From contig NZ_VCGW01000003.1 in assembly GCF_007671675.1 (NCBI RefSeq), positions 372,001 through 436,000 on the forward strand: a stretch of 64,000 nucleotides of DNA. The letters are read 5' to 3'. The stretch is from Marinobacter maritimus (GTDB lineage Bacteria; Pseudomonadota; Gammaproteobacteria; Pseudomonadales; Oleiphilaceae). The translations under genes and the position numbers were made by a program. This document shows positions 49,006-57,939 of this stretch, one piece after another. The notes beneath the pieces are model-generated. The model did not search any database and was not told the DNA's origin. It saw only the letters and a list, made by a program, of their open reading frames with translations. The first letter of the stretch is position 1; the number at the start of each line of letters is the position of its first letter.

Positions 49006-51894
49006 ATGGATTGTGATCAGCTGATAGGTCGACAAGAACTCATTTCCTCACCTCCCAAACAACGGAAGCATGGCAGTCTTCGACTAACGTTGGGCCGTAA
49101 GTTGGCGTTGGTGACGCTTGCTTTCCTGATTCTCTGGAGCGCGCATGCGGGTGTTGGCCATTTGGGCAGAACGCAGGCCGCTTCTTTTAGCGGGTTGGTA
49201 AATGAAGCCGGTAAATTGCGAATCCACAGTCAGCGTATCGCTTTGCTATCGATAGTCTGTGGTAGTTACGCCCCCCGGGAAGGTGCCGAAATTGCTTTAT
49301 GTCTTGATGCTATAAAACTGAGCATCGATAGCTATGAATCAAGTCTTCAGATAGTAGCGAATGATCCTTTCACATTGTTGTTCAAGAATGACCGACAGCA
49401 AATCAACTCCTATGTCGCACAGCTGCAGGTTGACTGGGTTGAGTACCGTGCGGCCGCTGAGCTTGTCCTGAAGCCGAGGGCTGAAGGGGCGCTTTCTGAT
49501 CAAAGTGAGTATTTTGAGGCAAATAACGAGCGACTGCTGGCCCGGGCCGAAGCTCTGACAGAGTTACTGGTTGCAAGCCAGCGTCGAGTTCAGGTTGCGC
49601 AAGATAAGGTGTTGAATGCACTCCAGCTCTTAGGGCTTATCCTTCTAATTGTGCTTGCTTTGATGGGGTACCGTCAGGGAGTGCGGCCTTTGCGCGAGCT
49701 GGCCTTGCTGGCACGGCGGGCTGAACAGGGGAACTATGGATGGCGCCTTGATTATCATGCAAGCGATGAGGTGGGCGAACTGGTTGAGGCTTTCAACAAA
49801 AGCAACCTTAGAACCCAGCGCCTTCTTGACCAGCTTCGGGAGGAGGCCGAGATTGCGCGGTGTGCTGAAATAGAGACAGATAGCATTTTGGAATCGGCTG
49901 CCGACGGCATCATCATCAGTACGAGCGATGGCTGCATCGTTAGAATCAACCGGGAAGCTGAGAGAATTTTTGGTTACCCCCGGGAAGATCTGGTGGGGCG
50001 CAGTGTGAATGAACTGATTCCCGTGCGCCACCGCAAGGCGCACGGGACATATCACAGTCGTTATACCAGGAGACCAAAAGCGCGGACGATGGGCGGTACG
50101 ATTGCGGCATTGCGCAAAGATGGCGATGAGGTCTCGGTCGAAATCAGCCTGAGTCCAGTCCAGGATGGTAGCCAGCAAAGAGTGATCGCAGTAGTTCGGG
50201 ACGTAACCCAGCGCCTGAAGATTGAAGCAGACCGGCAGCGCTTGCTTTCGATCATGGATGCTACGCCAGATGTCACCGCGATGTTTACGGTGGATCGCAA
50301 GCTGATATACCTCAATCCGGCTGGACGCAGACTGCTGAGAGACGTGCCCATCGAAGGCGTAGAAAGTCAAAGGTTCGACGATCTGCTAACTGCGGAATCA
50401 CTGCAACTGATATGTGATCAAGCTATGCCCAAGGCCCTGTCAGATGGCCTATGGAGTGGGGAGCTGAAGTTATGGAGTGAGGCGGCAGGTGAAATTCCGG
50501 TTCTGCTGCTACTGATTGCGCACATCAATGAAAATGGGAAAGAAAGACACCTGTCGGCAATCGCCAGAAATATCAGTGAGCGGAAGCGATTTGAAGCTGA
50601 ATTGCTGCAGCGGGCAACCCATGATCAATTGACCGGCCTGGCCAATCGCGTGCTGTTTGAAGATCGCCTTAAGCAAGCCATCTATCAGGCGCAACGGGAT
50701 GGGCTGATGGTAGCGGTTGTGTTTATTGACCTGGATAACTTCAAGTTGATTAACGATACGATGGGGCACGCAATTGGTGACATGCTGCTGCGTGAGATAG
50801 GGCGGCGCCTGGAGACGCATTTGCGCAAGCATGATACGAAGGCGCGTCTTGGAGGAGACGAATTTGCCGTTATTCTGGATCGTTTGTTCAGGCCTGAAGA
50901 CGCCATTTCAATCGTACAAAACCTTGGAGACGCACTGCGTCAGCCAACCCGGTTGAAGGGGCGAGAACTGACAGTGACCACCAGCATGGGAGTCAGTGTT
51001 TTCCCCGCAGATGGCCGCAATACTGAAACCCTGCTAATGCACGCGGATACGGCCATGTATCAGGCAAAATCCGCAGGACGAAACAGACACAGTTTCTTTG
51101 TCCCCTCGATGAATTTGCAGGTGTCAGAACGGCTGAATATAGAAAACGATTTGCGGCACGCTGTGGCCCGCGATGAATTGCGGCTCCACTACCAGCCGGT
51201 AATTGACGCAAAGACCAAGGTGGTTGTTGGTTCTGAAGCGCTCCTGCGGTGGCAGCACCCCAAGCATGGTTTCATGCAGCCAGACCGGTTTATCCCCATC
51301 GCAGAGGAAAGTGATCTCATTATCGAGATCGGCCAGTGGGTATTGGAGCAGGCTTGCCTGCAAGCGCGAAAATGGCAGGATGCCGGGCTAATACCTGGAT
51401 TTGTTGCGGTCAATGTCTCAGCGCGCCAGTTACGGGAGCCAGCGTTGACCCAAACAGTCCAAAAGGCCCTGGAGATCAGTGGCCTTGCACCCTATATGCT
51501 CGAGCTTGAGTTGACAGAAGGGAGTGTTTTGCAGGGAACGGCTATTGCTCGTCAGATACTCGATGAAATTCAGGGGCTAGGAGTGAGGCTTGTTGCCGAT
51601 GATTTTGGGACAGGCTATTCCAGCCTGAGCTTCTTAAAGCGGTTCAGATTTGACAAGGTCAAAATCGATCGCGAGTTTGTCCGCGACATGCTCACAGACC
51701 AGGGCGATGCCGCCATTGTTAAAGCAACGATCGCCATGGCGCATGCATTCGGCGCCACGGCTGTTGGCGAAGGTGTGGAAACGAGGTTTCAGGCTGATGT
51801 TTTGCTTCGTTGCGGTTGCGATCTATTGCAGGGCTATTTCTTCGGAAAGCCGATGAGTGCATCGGAGCTTCAAACGTTTCTGCAATCGGATTAG
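49006..51894 (+). CDS. Hybrid GGDEF-EAL c-di-GMP enzyme with periplasmic sensor, HAMP and two PAS domains
   Basis: 962 residues. Order: a membrane helix (about 30-50), a periplasmic helical sensor with VNEAGKLRIHSQRIALLSI resembling the P-box region of NarX/PilJ-type sensors, a second helix (about 205-222), HAMP, PAS1 (SILESAADGIIISTSDG), PAS2 (SIMDATPDVTAMFTVDR), GGDEF and EAL. The cyclase motif GGDEF (616-620) and its RxxD site (RKHD) are intact; the phosphodiesterase EAL motif (744-746), VAVNVSARQL, ADDFGTGYSS and VGEGVET are also intact, so both activities are possible. No clear ribosome-binding site precedes the ATG, so the start is less certain. The regulated output is unknown. Confidence 0.92.
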   Translation: MDCDQLIGRQELISSPPKQRKHGSLRLTLGRKLALVTLAFLILWSAHAGVGHLGRTQAASFSGLVNEAGKLRIHSQRIALLSIVCGSYAPREGAEIALCLDAIKLSIDSYESSLQIVANDPFTLLFKNDRQQINSYVAQLQVDWVEYRAAAELVLKPRAEGALSDQSEYFEANNERLLARAEALTELLVASQRRVQVAQDKVLNALQLLGLILLIVLALMGYRQGVRPLRELALLARRAEQGNYGWRLDYHASDEVGELVEAFNKSNLRTQRLLDQLREEAEIARCAEIETDSILESAADGIIISTSDGCIVRINREAERIFGYPREDLVGRSVNELIPVRHRKAHGTYHSRYTRRPKARTMGGTIAALRKDGDEVSVEISLSPVQDGSQQRVIAVVRDVTQRLKIEADRQRLLSIMDATPDVTAMFTVDRKLIYLNPAGRRLLRDVPIEGVESQRFDDLLTAESLQLICDQAMPKALSDGLWSGELKLWSEAAGEIPVLLLLIAHINENGKERHLSAIARNISERKRFEAELLQRATHDQLTGLANRVLFEDRLKQAIYQAQRDGLMVAVVFIDLDNFKLINDTMGHAIGDMLLREIGRRLETHLRKHDTKARLGGDEFAVILDRLFRPEDAISIVQNLGDALRQPTRLKGRELTVTTSMGVSVFPADGRNTETLLMHADTAMYQAKSAGRNRHSFFVPSMNLQVSERLNIENDLRHAVARDELRLHYQPVIDAKTKVVVGSEALLRWQHPKHGFMQPDRFIPIAEESDLIIEIGQWVLEQACLQARKWQDAGLIPGFVAVNVSARQLREPALTQTVQKALEISGLAPYMLELELTEGSVLQGTAIARQILDEIQGLGVRLVADDFGTGYSSLSFLKRFRFDKVKIDREFVRDMLTDQGDAAIVKATIAMAHAFGATAVGEGVETRFQADVLLRCGCDLLQGYFFGKPMSASELQTFLQSD

Positions 51895-52186
51895 CGTTGT
51901 ACTGCTTAACAATACAATAAAATTATAATGGGCCGCGCGAACCATGCTGAACACACTATTGCCCCCTGGCGTTGATGCTTTTGGGACGTTGTGATAGCCA
52001 AAGTGGTAGCCGTATTGCTCTGGCTAATCAGGAAGGTCGGATACATCAGTACCTTGGTGTGAGCCAGAAACAATCAGTGTATCGGCGGCACGGATTAGTT
52101 AAGGCGGCAACCGAAGCCATTGATGAAGTGAGATCGTTTGCAGGAAGCGGCTAAAGCAGCGGCTCAGAGCATAGGCACAGGAAATT
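51895..52186. other. Gap with a 60-codon open frame of unknown significance
   Basis: Between the hybrid cyclase and the tRNA gene, a frame at 51972-52154 encodes a hydrophilic peptide (…SRIALANQEGRIHQYLGVS… KAATEAIDEVRSF) that looks like the end of a real protein but lacks an N-terminal part; the frame is closed by a TGA at 51948. No ribosome-binding site is seen. It could be a remnant. I see no repeat or RNA here. Confidence 0.3.
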
Positions 52187-52217
52187 AAAAAGGCCCTACG
52201 CTCTCACGTAAGGCCTT
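52187..52217 (-). terminator. Terminator of tRNA-Arg
   Basis: Read on the minus strand, AAGGCCTTACG-TGAGAG-CGTAGGGCCTT forms an almost perfect stem followed by a T-run (plus-strand As at 52187-52191). It lies just past the CCA end of the tRNA gene. Confidence 0.82.
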
Positions 52218-52225
52218 GAAAAATA

Positions 52226-52302
52226 TGGCGCGCCCGACAGGATTCGAACCTGTGACCCCTGCCTTCGGAGGGCAGTACTCTATCCAGCTGAGCTACGGGC
52301 GC
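52226..52302 (-). tRNA. tRNA-Arg (anticodon CCG)
   Basis: Minus-strand cloverleaf of 77 nt with encoded CCA. Acceptor GCGCCCG/CGGGCGC with discriminator G; D arm with AGCTCAGCTGGATAGAG; anticodon stem CTGCC/GGCAG enclosing loop CTCCGAA, so the anticodon is CCG, which reads CGG (Arg); T arm ACAGG-TTCGAAT-CCTGT. All stems pair. A terminator follows directly. Confidence 0.96.
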
Positions 52303-52402
52303 ATTCGAGTGTGACGGCGAAGCCGTCAATTTCGAGTGCGCAATCTTACGTGTGCGGGCGTTCTCTGTCCAGTACAGGTTCGTTGGTTGCACGTGCTTGT
52401 TA

Positions 52403-52942
52403 TCACGGAAAAAGGGGCGTTGGCGTTATGTTTACCAGGGCGCTTTCATTGCCGAAAGACACTTCACCATCCTGAATGGATATCTGGAAGTTCATGTTGC
52501 GTTCTACCAGCCCAGCGAGGATTTCTGTGGATTCACTTGGCAGTTCAACAATCGTGAGGTTGCGGAAGCGGCTCAGCTTATTTTTGTGCTTCTCCAGCCA
52601 TACTGGCACGGCGCGAGCACCATATGCGTACAGGATGACCTGGCGTGAGCGGTTGCAGGCTTTGCGTAGGCGGCTTTCGTCGGGCAGACCCAGCTCAATC
52701 CACAACTCAATTTCGTCACTCAGGCTTTTCTGCCACAGTTCCGGTTCGTCATCGGTGCTCAGGCCTTTGGTGAACTCCAGATCGTTACTGGCGTTCAGAG
52801 CAAATGCCAGCAGGCGAATCATCATACGCTCGTCATTCTCTGATGGGTGCTGAGCTATGGTGAGCTGATGATCCGCGTAATAGTGCCTGTCCATGTCCGC
52901 AATATTAAGCGTGGCTTTGAAAATGGTTGCTTTGAGCGCCAT
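52403..52942 (-). CDS. yaeQ: YaeQ family protein
   Basis: 179-residue protein of the YaeQ family. The start MALKATIFKATLNIADMDRH and HQLTIAQHPSENDERMMIRLLAFAL are family hallmarks, as are DEIELWIELGLPDESRLRKAC and YAYGARAVPVWLEK. The fold is PD-(D/E)XK-nuclease-like, with the Glu/Asp and Lys residues kept, but the cellular role is not firmly known; links to transcription elongation (RfaH suppression) have been proposed for E. coli YaeQ. AGGA precedes the ATG. It stands alone between tRNA-Arg and divergent lrgAB-like genes. Confidence 0.92.
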   Translation of the reverse strand: MALKATIFKATLNIADMDRHYYADHQLTIAQHPSENDERMMIRLLAFALNASNDLEFTKGLSTDDEPELWQKSLSDEIELWIELGLPDESRLRKACNRSRQVILYAYGARAVPVWLEKHKNKLSRFRNLTIVELPSESTEILAGLVERNMNFQISIQDGEVSFGNESALVNITPTPLFP

Positions 52943-53017
52943 AGCCGTCCTGCAGTGGTATCTAGATGTTGGTTTGCGCTAGTGTAATGCAATTCTCCGG
53001 ATGATGAGCATTACAGC

Positions 53018-53383
53018 ATGTCGATGTTGCGCGGTTTTCTGATACTGGTTCTGTTTTTTCTTTTTGGCGAGGCATTGCGGCTGGTGTTTCTTATTCCGGT
53101 TAGCGGCGGTGTGCTGGGTATGATCCTGATGACGCTAACGCTGATGTTGCGAGGCAGGGTAAGCGATGCGCTTGCTTCGTCAAGCCAGGCACTGATCTCC
53201 ATCCTCGTACTGCTGATCATGCCTGGCGTGGTCGGAGTATTCTTCATGGCGTCGCAGTTTTCCGGGCAGTGGCTGGCCGTCTCGGCCGCATTGCTGCTGG
53301 GTACTTTTCTTAGTGTTTTGACGACGCTGCTGTTAATGAAGAGCATGGTGCGACTGTCTGCGCGGAGCCAGGCAAATGACTGA
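53018..53383 (+). CDS. CidA/LrgA family membrane protein
   Basis: 121-residue protein with four membrane helices, beginning MLRGFLILVLFFLFGEALR. The segment IPVSGGVLGMILMTLTLMLRG corresponds to the conserved P-x-P-G-x-x-L/I-G-M motif of LrgA/CidA (the first Pro-Gly pair is altered to PVSGG). The family is holin-like and is now also linked to pyruvate/small-acid transport with LrgB. Its end overlaps the lrgB-like start by 8 bp, so the two are translated together. The first of two close ATGs (53018, 53024) is used. Confidence 0.85.
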   Translation: MSMLRGFLILVLFFLFGEALRLVFLIPVSGGVLGMILMTLTLMLRGRVSDALASSSQALISILVLLIMPGVVGVFFMASQFSGQWLAVSAALLLGTFLSVLTTLLLMKSMVRLSARSQAND

Positions 53384-54098
53384 GCTTGTTGAGCGCTTTG
53401 TCGCACTCCCTGACATTTTTGCTGCCAGCCCGATATTTGCAATCGGGCTCACCTTGAGTGCTTTTTTTGCCGGGAACTGGCTATTTGCCCGCATGGGGCG
53501 CCCCGTGTGGATGCCGCCGGTGGTGCTCTCGGCCGTAATGTTGGCGGCGGTGATTGCTGTTCTGTCAGTAGACTATGTTCGCTATCAGGAAGGAGCGCTC
53601 TGGATAACGGTGTTGCTTGGCCCCGCTACCGTGGCTTTGGGGATTCCCCTGTATCAGCAGATTCACCATATCCGTGCCATGTGGATCCCTATCGTAGTCA
53701 CGCTGCCGCTGGCGGCCACGATGGCGGCGGTGTATGCCGTGGTAATCGCGTGGGCGATGGGCGCTACGCCAGAGGTGCTGGCATCGTTGGCTCCCAAGTC
53801 TGTGACAGCACCGATCGCTATTGGTATCACCGAGCAGTTGGGTGGGTCGGTGCCACTGATGATGGGCGGTCTGTTGATAACCGGCGTGGTGGCAACGCTG
53901 TTTGTTGATCTGTTGGCGAAGTGGTTACCGGTCGAAGACGAACGCATTCTCGGTTTTGCGCTTGGCCTAAATGGCCACGCGATTGGTACGGCCAGGGCGT
54001 TTGAGATTAGCCATACCGCTGGTGCTTTTGCCTCTCTGGGCATGGGGCTGACGGGCGTTTTTACCGCACTTATCCTGCCTTTGGTCTTCCGCCTTTAA
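53376..54098 (+). CDS. LrgB/CidB family membrane protein
   Basis: 240-residue protein with about seven membrane helices. LLGPATVALGIPLYQQ and APKSVTAPIAIGITEQLGGSVPL are the strong LrgB signatures, and ALGLNGHAIGTARAFE close to the end matches the conserved G-x-x-x-H-x-x-G-T-A-x-A motif. With the LrgA-like partner it forms a membrane complex implicated in autolysis control or pyruvate-type metabolite transport, depending on the species. The pair overlap by 8 bp. No LytR/LytS-type regulator lies nearby. Confidence 0.92.
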   Translation: MTELVERFVALPDIFAASPIFAIGLTLSAFFAGNWLFARMGRPVWMPPVVLSAVMLAAVIAVLSVDYVRYQEGALWITVLLGPATVALGIPLYQQIHHIRAMWIPIVVTLPLAATMAAVYAVVIAWAMGATPEVLASLAPKSVTAPIAIGITEQLGGSVPLMMGGLLITGVVATLFVDLLAKWLPVEDERILGFALGLNGHAIGTARAFEISHTAGAFASLGMGLTGVFTALILPLVFRL

Positions 54099-54312
54099 AC
54101 GCTGGTGGCGGCTGCGTGTGCAAGCCGTCATTCAGTTCACGAATAACCGCAAGTTGTAATTTCGATTGCCGTACGTAGTTTCCAAGACTAGTTTCTATGT
54201 TAGACGTCCGGCGCGCCTGAGCTTCGATGTGTCTTTAGACAGCGCCGCAGGAAAAAACTTGGAAAACTTGGAAAGTGCCGTAAAAATTCGTAAAACAACG
54301 ACGGAAAACATA

Positions 54313-55875
54313 ATGAAAAAATTACTTGCAGCTTTAGTCGGTACCATGGCTCTGGCCACGGCTCCGGTTGCTCTGTCTGCCGAGGCGACGAAAGAGCTTA
54401 AGATGGCGTACGACGCCGATCCGGTCACCCTCGATATTCACGAGCAGCTATCCGGGGGCATCCTGCAATTGTCCCATATGTCTTTTGACCCTCTGGTGCG
54501 CTGGACGAAAGATCTTGGTTTTGAAGCCCGGCTGGCTGAAAGTTGGGAGCGCGTGGATGACAAAACCATGCGGTTCAAACTCCGCGAAGGGGTAAAGTTC
54601 CATTCCGGTAATGAACTCACCACCAAGGATGTGAAGTTCACCTACGACCGACTGAAAGAAAGCCAGGATTTCAAGGCCATCTTCAAGCCGTTTAGTGGCA
54701 TAAATATCGTTGATGACTACACTTTTGAGCTTGTGACCAGCGAGCCTTTCCCGCTGCTTCTCAATACCGCTACCTATATTTTTCCGCTGGACAGTGAGTT
54801 TTATTCCGGCGAGACAGCAGACGGCAAGAAGAAAGACGCTATTCAAAAGCACGGCAACTCGTTTGCATCCGGCAACTTGTCGGGCACTGGCCCTTATCTG
54901 GTCACGTCACGCCAGCAAGGCGTGCGCATGGAATTTGAGCGCTTTGCGGACTATTGGGATGAAGAATCCCCCGGCAACGTAAAGAAAATCGTGCTGACTC
55001 CGATCAAGGAAAACAATACTCGGGTTTCTGCACTGCTGTCTGGCGGCGTGGACTTTATCGCGCCGGTGCCGCCTACCGATCTCGAACGCATCAAACGCGA
55101 CAAGAATTCGGATCTGGTCACCATGAGCGGCACCCGTATTATCCTGTTCCATATGAACCAGGAGCGGGTTGAAGCGTTCAAGAACCCGAAGGTACGCCAG
55201 GCCATTGCCTACGCAATTAACCAGGAAGGTATTGCCGCCAAGATCATGAAAGGCTTTGCTACGCCCGCCGCCCAGCTCTCCCCGGCTGGCTATCAGGGCC
55301 ACAACGAATCCCTGAAGCCGCGTTATGACGTGGCAAAAGCCCAGCAACTGATGAAAGAGGCCGGTTATGAAGAGGGCTTCACCATCACCATGATGGCGCC
55401 GAATAACCGCTACGTGAACGATGACAAGATTGCTCAGGCCGCTGCAGCCATGCTGGCCCGCATCAACATCAAAGTGGATCTCAAAACACTGCCCAAGGCC
55501 CAGTACTGGCCCGAGTACGACAACCGCTCGGGAGACATGATGCTGATTGGCTGGCATGCAGACACCGAGGATTCCGCCAATTTCTATGAGTTTCTGACTT
55601 TCTGCCCGGAAGCCGACAGCGGCGCTGGCCAGTACAACGCTGGCAACTACTGCAACCCCGAGATCGATGCGCTGGTTGAAAAGGCAAACGTCGAAACCGA
55701 TGTGGAAAAGCGCACCGCCATGCTGCAGGAAGTGGAGCAGCGCCTGTATGACGATGCCGCTTTCGTTCCCCTGCACTGGCAGGATCTGGCTTGGGCCAGC
55801 AAGAAAAACGTGAAGGTCGAGCCGATTCTGAACGTGATGAATTTCCCCTACCTGGGTGATCTGGTCGTCGAGTAA
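54313..55875 (+). CDS. Peptide ABC transporter substrate-binding protein (SBP family 5, DppA/OppA-like)
   Basis: 520 residues from the ATG at 54313; longer upstream frames lack a signal and are rejected. The Sec signal MKKLLAALVGTMALATAPVA ends near LSA-EA. Family-5 signatures: LKMAYDADPVTLDIHEQLSG, FDPLVRWTKDLGFEARLAESWE, TMRFKLREGVKFHSGNELT and VRQAIAYAINQEGI. It binds short peptides or similar solutes in the periplasm for the permease and ATPases that follow. A GC-rich hairpin at 55900 lies between it and the permease genes, which may make this gene more highly expressed than the rest. Linked prolidase suggests proline-containing dipeptides as substrate. Confidence 0.92.
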   Translation: MKKLLAALVGTMALATAPVALSAEATKELKMAYDADPVTLDIHEQLSGGILQLSHMSFDPLVRWTKDLGFEARLAESWERVDDKTMRFKLREGVKFHSGNELTTKDVKFTYDRLKESQDFKAIFKPFSGINIVDDYTFELVTSEPFPLLLNTATYIFPLDSEFYSGETADGKKKDAIQKHGNSFASGNLSGTGPYLVTSRQQGVRMEFERFADYWDEESPGNVKKIVLTPIKENNTRVSALLSGGVDFIAPVPPTDLERIKRDKNSDLVTMSGTRIILFHMNQERVEAFKNPKVRQAIAYAINQEGIAAKIMKGFATPAAQLSPAGYQGHNESLKPRYDVAKAQQLMKEAGYEEGFTITMMAPNNRYVNDDKIAQAAAAMLARINIKVDLKTLPKAQYWPEYDNRSGDMMLIGWHADTEDSANFYEFLTFCPEADSGAGQYNAGNYCNPEIDALVEKANVETDVEKRTAMLQEVEQRLYDDAAFVPLHWQDLAWASKKNVKVEPILNVMNFPYLGDLVVE

Positions 55876-55899
55876 CGGGGGCTTATCCCTGGCTCCAAA

Positions 55900-55924
55900 C
55901 CCCTCTCCCGCAATGGGAGAGGGG
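55900..55924 (+). terminator. Intercistronic attenuator-like hairpin
   Basis: CCCCTCTCCC-GCAAT-GGGAGAGGGG is a perfect 10-bp stem 24 bp after the substrate-binding protein stop, followed by CTTTAAATT. Such hairpins after binding-protein genes commonly stabilise the upstream message or cause partial termination. Confidence 0.7.
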
Positions 55925-55955
55925 CTTTAAATTACTCATTAGCGGTAAATTCTTC

Positions 55956-57005
55956 ATGTTAGCGTTTTTGGTTCAGCGCATATCCCAAGCCGTTCTGGTC
56001 ATGTTCGTGATCAGTGTGATCGCGTTTGCCATCCAGGATGGCTTGGGCGATCCACTTCAGGAAATGGTGGGCATGTCCGTCTCCATGGAGGAGAGGGAAG
56101 CTATTCGAGAGGAGCTGGGGCTGAATGATTCCATGGTGGTTCAGTATCTGCGTTTTGCGGGCAATGCTGTGCAGGGGGATCTGGGCAACTCATATTTTTA
56201 CGGTAAGCCTACCCTCGAGGTGATTTTTGAGCACCTGCCGGCCACTTTGGAGCTGGTAATCGGTGCCAGCCTGATCATCATGCTGTTGTCGGTGCCCATT
56301 GGCGTCTATGCCGCCATTCGGCCACAGGCTTTGTTGGCCAAGTTTTTTATGGGCGTGAGTACGGTCGGGATATCCATCCCGGTGTTCCTCACGGCCATTG
56401 TTCTTATCCAGATATACTCCATCGGCGTGACCGTCGAATGGTTCCCTGTGGACACAGGCTGGGGCCAGTGGCTAAACGGTGCTTTGAGCACTGACGGCGG
56501 CATGCCGTCCTATGGCCGGGGTGATGATCTTACTCATCTTTTTGGCACCTGGCATTCCGGTTTCTTCTCAGAGATCGGGCTGATGCATCTGGTGCTGCCT
56601 TGCGTGTCTTTGGCGTCCATCATGTTGCCGCTGTTTATCCGCCTGATTCGTGCAGAAATGATGGAAGTGCTGCAAAGCGATTATATCCGCTATGCCCGGG
56701 CCAAAGGTCTGAGCGCGGTGCGGATCAACTTTCTCCATGCCCTCAAGAACACCATGCTGCCGGTTATCACCGTGGGTGGTGTGCAGGTAGGCGTAATGGT
56801 GGCTTATACGATTCTCACAGAAACCGTTTTCCAGTGGCCCGGTGTCGGGCTGATGTTTCTGGAAGCCATCACCCGCAGTGATATTCCATTGATTGTGGCC
56901 TACTTGATGGTGGTGGGGTTGATTTTTGTGATCACTAACACGCTGGTGGATCTGGTTTACGGACTGGTGAACCCCACGGTGAAACTGACAGGTAAGAAAG
57001 CATGA
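55956..57005 (+). CDS. Peptide ABC transporter permease (DppB-like)
   Basis: 349-residue inner-membrane permease. The N-terminus LAFLVQRISQAVLVMFVISVIAF and GDPLQEMVG are DppB/OppB hallmarks; six helices follow, and the cytoplasmic EAA loop that docks on the ATPase is SDYIRYARAKGLSAVRINFLHALKN (in part), with the conserved Gly. VFQWPGVGLMF is typical. It forms the channel with the DppC-like protein, whose start overlaps its end by 4 bp (ATGA). Confidence 0.92.
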   Translation: MLAFLVQRISQAVLVMFVISVIAFAIQDGLGDPLQEMVGMSVSMEEREAIREELGLNDSMVVQYLRFAGNAVQGDLGNSYFYGKPTLEVIFEHLPATLELVIGASLIIMLLSVPIGVYAAIRPQALLAKFFMGVSTVGISIPVFLTAIVLIQIYSIGVTVEWFPVDTGWGQWLNGALSTDGGMPSYGRGDDLTHLFGTWHSGFFSEIGLMHLVLPCVSLASIMLPLFIRLIRAEMMEVLQSDYIRYARAKGLSAVRINFLHALKNTMLPVITVGGVQVGVMVAYTILTETVFQWPGVGLMFLEAITRSDIPLIVAYLMVVGLIFVITNTLVDLVYGLVNPTVKLTGKKA

Positions 57006-57934
57006 CAACAGCGACGCTTTCCCGCTGGAATCGCTTTCGCGAGTCCTTCCTCTGGTACAGCTTCAAGCGCGACAAGGTGGCGATTGCCAGCTTCATCGTG
57101 CTGCTCTTGATGGTGTTTGCGGCCATTTTCGCGCCCCTGTTCGCCCCAACGGATCCTTACGATCTGGCGCAGATCGACATCATGAATTCAGAACTCCCGC
57201 CGGTGGGTATGCCCGGCGCAGATCCGGCGTTCCCTCTGGGTACAGACGCCCAGGGTCGGGACATGCTTTCCACCATTCTCTATGGCACTCGCGTGTCCCT
57301 GCTGATTGGCTTTGGTGCGGTGGTGTTGCAGGCGGCGTTGGGTATTCTCTTCGGGTTGCTGGCGGGCTATCTGGGTGGTCGGGTGGATTCCATCCTGATG
57401 CGCATTGCCGATGTTCAGCTCTCCTTCTCTACCCTGATGGTTGCGATTATTGTGGGTGCGGTATTCAAAGCCAGTTTCGGCAACCTGATGTTCGGTGAAA
57501 TTGCCATTTACATGCTGATTTTTATCATCGGCATTGCCGAATGGCCGCAGATTGCGCGCACTGTGCGTGCGTCTGTGCTGGCGGAGAAAAAGAAGGAGTA
57601 CGTGGATGCTGCAAAGGTGATGGGCTTTCGCACCAACCGGATTATGTTCCGCCATATTCTGCCCAATACCCTTTCTCCGATTTTTGTTATCGCCACAGTG
57701 CAGATCGCCAACGCGATTATTTCTGAGGCTGCCTTGTCATTTCTCGGGCTTGGCATGCCGGAAACCCAGCCGTCGCTGGGCTCCCTGATCAAATCCGGTT
57801 TTGATTACATTCAAAGCGGTTCCTGGTGGATTACCCTGATTCCCGGCCTGGTGCTGGTCGTGCTCGTACTAGTCATCAACCTTCTGGGTGACTGGCTGCG
57901 GGATGTCATGAACCCACGGCTGTACAAGGGCTAA
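57002..57934 (+). CDS. Peptide ABC transporter permease (DppC-like)
   Basis: 310-residue permease with the DppC/OppC N-terminus (FKRDKVAIASFIVLLLMVFAAIFAP) and the periplasmic FPLGTDAQGRDMLSTILYGTRVSL motif. The EAA loop KKEYVDAAKVMGFRTNRIMFRH lies in the cytoplasm; EAALSFLGLGMPETQPSLGSLI is the usual C-terminal signature. It partners the protein encoded just upstream with a 4-bp overlap. All features are intact. Confidence 0.93.
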   Translation: MTTATLSRWNRFRESFLWYSFKRDKVAIASFIVLLLMVFAAIFAPLFAPTDPYDLAQIDIMNSELPPVGMPGADPAFPLGTDAQGRDMLSTILYGTRVSLLIGFGAVVLQAALGILFGLLAGYLGGRVDSILMRIADVQLSFSTLMVAIIVGAVFKASFGNLMFGEIAIYMLIFIIGIAEWPQIARTVRASVLAEKKKEYVDAAKVMGFRTNRIMFRHILPNTLSPIFVIATVQIANAIISEAALSFLGLGMPETQPSLGSLIKSGFDYIQSGSWWITLIPGLVLVVLVLVINLLGDWLRDVMNPRLYKG

Positions 57935-57939
57935 AAACC

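Noticed and set aside
52226-52302. tRNA-Arg as a genomic-island attachment site
   Set aside because: No integrase gene and no second copy of the tRNA 3' end was seen in the window.
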